6,871 nt of DNA, taken from assembly GCA_902495085.1 (NCBI GenBank), contig CABUWA010000104.1:1-6871 (forward strand). The letters are read 5' to 3'. Position numbers and translations under genes: made by a program. Shown in pieces: positions 4,929-6,871 of this stretch (within the stretch, counting starts at the first letter, position 1; each line of letters starts with the position of its first letter). The stretch is from an uncultured Collinsella sp. GTDB lineage: Bacteria; Actinomycetota; Coriobacteriia; Coriobacteriales; Coriobacteriaceae. The notes below the pieces were generated by a model. It was not told where the DNA came from, did not search any database, and saw only the letters and a program-made list of their open reading frames with translations.

Positions 4929-6785
4929 ATGATTGAGCTGCTCAGGCGTTTTGGTGGTAAGTTTCGCCGGTATATGGTGATCGGCCCTGCGTGTAAGCTG
5001 ATCGAAGTGATCTTTGACCTGCTGACGCCGCTGGTGATTGCCCAGATGATCGATAAGGGTATTGGCGCACACGATGTCAACGCCGTCGTCCACTACGGTA
5101 TGCTGCTTGGCGCCATGGCTGTGATCGGCATCTCGTTTACGCTCGTCTGCCAAAAGATGGCGGCGCTCACCTCGCAGGGCATGGGCACCGATATCCGCGG
5201 TGCGCTCTACCAGCACATCAACAAGTTGAGCTATGCCGAACTCGACCGCTTTGGCACGCCGTCGCTTATCACCCGCATCACCAACGACGTCAACCAGGTG
5301 CAGCTCGCTGTGGCGCTGGGCGTACGCATGCTCATCCGCTGGCCCTTCTTGGCGGTGGGCTCTATGTGCGCGGCCCTTGCCATCGACCTTAAGCTCGGCA
5401 TGATCTTCTTGATCTGCACGCCCGCTATCGGCCTGGTGTTTTGGTTTGTCATGGCGCGCTGTATCCCGTATTACAGGCAGCTGCAGGCAAAGCTCGACCG
5501 CATCGCGCTTATCTGCCGCGAGGGGCTTTCGGGCGCCCGCGTTGTTCGCGCCTTTGTGCGTGAGGACCACGAGCGCGAGCGTTTTGCCCAAGCCGCCGAT
5601 GACCAGGCCAATACTGCCATCGCTGTGGGCAAGCTCTCGTCGATCCTTAATCCCGTCACGTTTCTTGTGATGAACCTGGGCGTGTGCGCCATCCTGTGGG
5701 TGGGCGGCATCCAGGTCAACGTGGGCGAGCTCACGCAGGGTCAGGTCATGGCGTTTGTGAACTACATGACGCAGACGCTCACCTCCATCGTGTACGTCGC
5801 CAACCTGGTCGTGGTCTTTACCAAGGCGAGCGCCAGCGCGTCGCGTATCAACGAGGTGCTCAATTGCGTGCCGAGCATCGCTGACGAGGGCAACCAGCCG
5901 GTCGCGCTGCCTGAGCCGAGCGACCTGACGGGTGGCGCTGTTCCGGTCCCTGCGCTGAGCTTTGACCATGCGAGCTTCTCGTTTGGCGCCGGCGCGGCAA
6001 ATGCCGTCAACGATGTGACCCTGGAGCTCCCGCTGGGCAAGACGCTTGGCATTATCGGCGGTACGGGTAGCGGCAAGTCCACGCTCGTCTCGCTTATCCC
6101 GCGCCTGTACGATGCGAGCGCCGGCAGCGTGAGTGTGATGGGCGCCGACGTGCGCACCTGGCCGCTCGACCAGCTGCGCCGTGTGGTCGCGACCGTTCCA
6201 CAGCGTGCGTCGCTGGTGAGCGGCACCATCCGCAGCAACCTGACCTGGCGCGACGAGGCTGCGACCGACGAGGATCTCTGGGCGGCGCTCGACATGGCGC
6301 AGGCGAGCGAGTTCGTGCGCAACAAGCCGCAGGGGCTCGATACCCCGGTCGAGGCGGGCGGTAAGAACTTCAGCGGTGGCCAACGCCAGCGCCTGACCAT
6401 CGCGCGCGCCCTGGTGGGCTCGCCTCAGATATTGATCATGGACGATTCTGCCTCGGCGCTCGACTTTAAGACCGACGCGGCGCTTCGCCATGCCATCCGC
6501 GAGCGCAGTGTGCGCGGTGCCGCCGAGGGCGGGCTGCCGCTCACGACCGTCATCGTGAGCCAACGTGTCTCGACCGTGCGCGACGCCGATATGATCTGCG
6601 TACTTGACCACGGTTCGGTCGCGGGCCTGGGCGCGCACGATGAGCTCTACACGACCTGCCAGCTCTACCGCGAGATTTGCCAGTCGCAGCTTCGCCGCGA
6701 GGAGCTCGAGGGTCAGCAGGGGAGCACGACGCCCGCGTCCGCTCCGACCGCCCCCGCATCCGTCTGCGCAAAGGAGGGCTGCTAA
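4929..6785 (+). CDS. Heterodimeric type I ABC exporter half with degenerate ATPase site
   Basis: A 618-residue half-transporter. Residues 1 to about 300 carry six predicted membrane helices (about 16-40, 55-75, 130-151, 155-176, 238-261, 272-297). The nucleotide-binding domain runs from about 342, with Walker A GGTGSGKST (377-385), Q-loop Gln425, signature FSGGQ (481-485) and Walker B ILIMD ending at Asp505. The catalytic Glu position is Asp506 (MDDS) and the switch His is Gln545 (VSQRVS). This D/Q pair is typical of the subunit that carries the non-hydrolysing site in BmrC/TM287-like heterodimers, so a partner with intact residues is expected. The ATG at 4929 is chosen for AGGGAG at 4914-4919 (9-nt spacing); the in-frame TTG at 4896 lacks a site. 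The C-terminus is a Pro/Ala/Thr/Ser tail ending in Cys. It probably exports lipids, drugs or peptides; the substrate cannot be read from the sequence. Confidence 0.93.
   Translation: MIELLRRFGGKFRRYMVIGPACKLIEVIFDLLTPLVIAQMIDKGIGAHDVNAVVHYGMLLGAMAVIGISFTLVCQKMAALTSQGMGTDIRGALYQHINKLSYAELDRFGTPSLITRITNDVNQVQLAVALGVRMLIRWPFLAVGSMCAALAIDLKLGMIFLICTPAIGLVFWFVMARCIPYYRQLQAKLDRIALICREGLSGARVVRAFVREDHERERFAQAADDQANTAIAVGKLSSILNPVTFLVMNLGVCAILWVGGIQVNVGELTQGQVMAFVNYMTQTLTSIVYVANLVVVFTKASASASRINEVLNCVPSIADEGNQPVALPEPSDLTGGAVPVPALSFDHASFSFGAGAANAVNDVTLELPLGKTLGIIGGTGSGKSTLVSLIPRLYDASAGSVSVMGADVRTWPLDQLRRVVATVPQRASLVSGTIRSNLTWRDEAATDEDLWAALDMAQASEFVRNKPQGLDTPVEAGGKNFSGGQRQRLTIARALVGSPQILIMDDSASALDFKTDAALRHAIRERSVRGAAEGGLPLTTVIVSQRVSTVRDADMICVLDHGSVAGLGAHDELYTTCQLYREICQSQLRREELEGQQGSTTPASAPTAPASVCAKEGC
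6771..6778 (+). promoter_or_regulatory. Ribosome binding site of the downstream partner gene
   Basis: AAGGAGGG lies within the last codons of the ABC gene, seven bases before the ATG at 6786. It is a near-perfect Shine-Dalgarno sequence and fixes the start of the next gene. The stop TAA (6783-6785) directly abuts that ATG, which indicates one operon and coupled translation. Confidence 0.85.
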
Positions 6786-6871
6786 ATGAATCCGTACACT
6801 TCCTCCGGTTCGGTCGCCACGATGACGGCCAACGTGTCCGGTAACGATAGCCTCAACGACCTGGGCGACGG
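6786..6871 (+). CDS. Start of the next operon gene, probably the partner ABC exporter subunit (3' partial)
   Basis: Only 28 full codons are visible, beginning MNPYTSSGSVATM and rich in Ser, Thr, Asn and Gly, with no membrane segment yet. The gene begins at the base after the upstream stop and has a strong AAGGAGGG ribosome binding site. The upstream subunit has a degenerate ATPase site and genes for such pairs are normally adjacent, so this is inferred to be the catalytic partner with a short polar N-terminal extension. The visible residues alone do not prove the family. Confidence 0.7.
   Translation, partial: MNPYTSSGSVATMTANVSGNDSLNDLGD

Noticed and set aside
4923..6638. Long minus-strand open frame of 571 codons opposite the ABC exporter
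   Set aside because: The plus strand encodes an unmistakable ABC transporter. The antisense translation is rich in Arg/His/Asp with no recognisable motif.

Overview
The window suggests a high-GC Gram-positive gut commensal of the Coriobacteriia, most likely Collinsella or a close relative. The grounds are the codon use, two sortase-anchored surface proteins, streptococcal-pilin-type isopeptide domains and a heterodimeric ABC exporter. The genus is an inference from style, not from a database match.

Layout, left to right. (1) 1-2952, plus strand: the C-terminal 983 residues of a very large cell-wall-anchored protein. It carries at least six complete Spy0128/FctA-like isopeptide domains plus the tail of another, a Pro/Gly/Ser linker, and an MPDTG sorting signal. 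A hairpin terminator follows. (2) 2998-3158, plus: a complete small bacterial SRP RNA (4.5S, ffs) with its own probable promoter and terminator. (3) About 3158-3566: no credible gene. This stretch holds a 10-bp perfect hairpin, a very long near-perfect hairpin (43 of 47 positions paired, about 100 nt) and a weaker large inverted repeat. (4) 3566-3607: a strong terminator between converging units. (5) 3651-4717, minus: a secreted coiled-coil, sortase-anchored (LANTG) protein broken by a one-base frameshift at an A5 run. (6) 4718-4928: a divergent control region with two separate dyad-symmetric, operator-like elements, one for each direction. (7) 4929-6785, plus: one half of a heterodimeric type I ABC exporter, with degenerate ATPase residues. 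The first 86 bases of the next gene (6786 to the window end) follow immediately and are expected to encode the catalytically competent partner.

How the parts relate. The two surface proteins are independent units, probably adhesin/stalk-like structures, and no sortase is visible here. The SRP RNA is a housekeeping gene that supports membrane and secreted protein targeting, with no visible operon link to its neighbours. The ABC pair forms a tightly spaced operon that is probably controlled by a regulator outside the window. I see no defence system, integrase, CRISPR array or other clearly new multi-gene system. The most open points are the long intergenic hairpin, the frameshifted surface protein and the two unassigned operator-like dyads.
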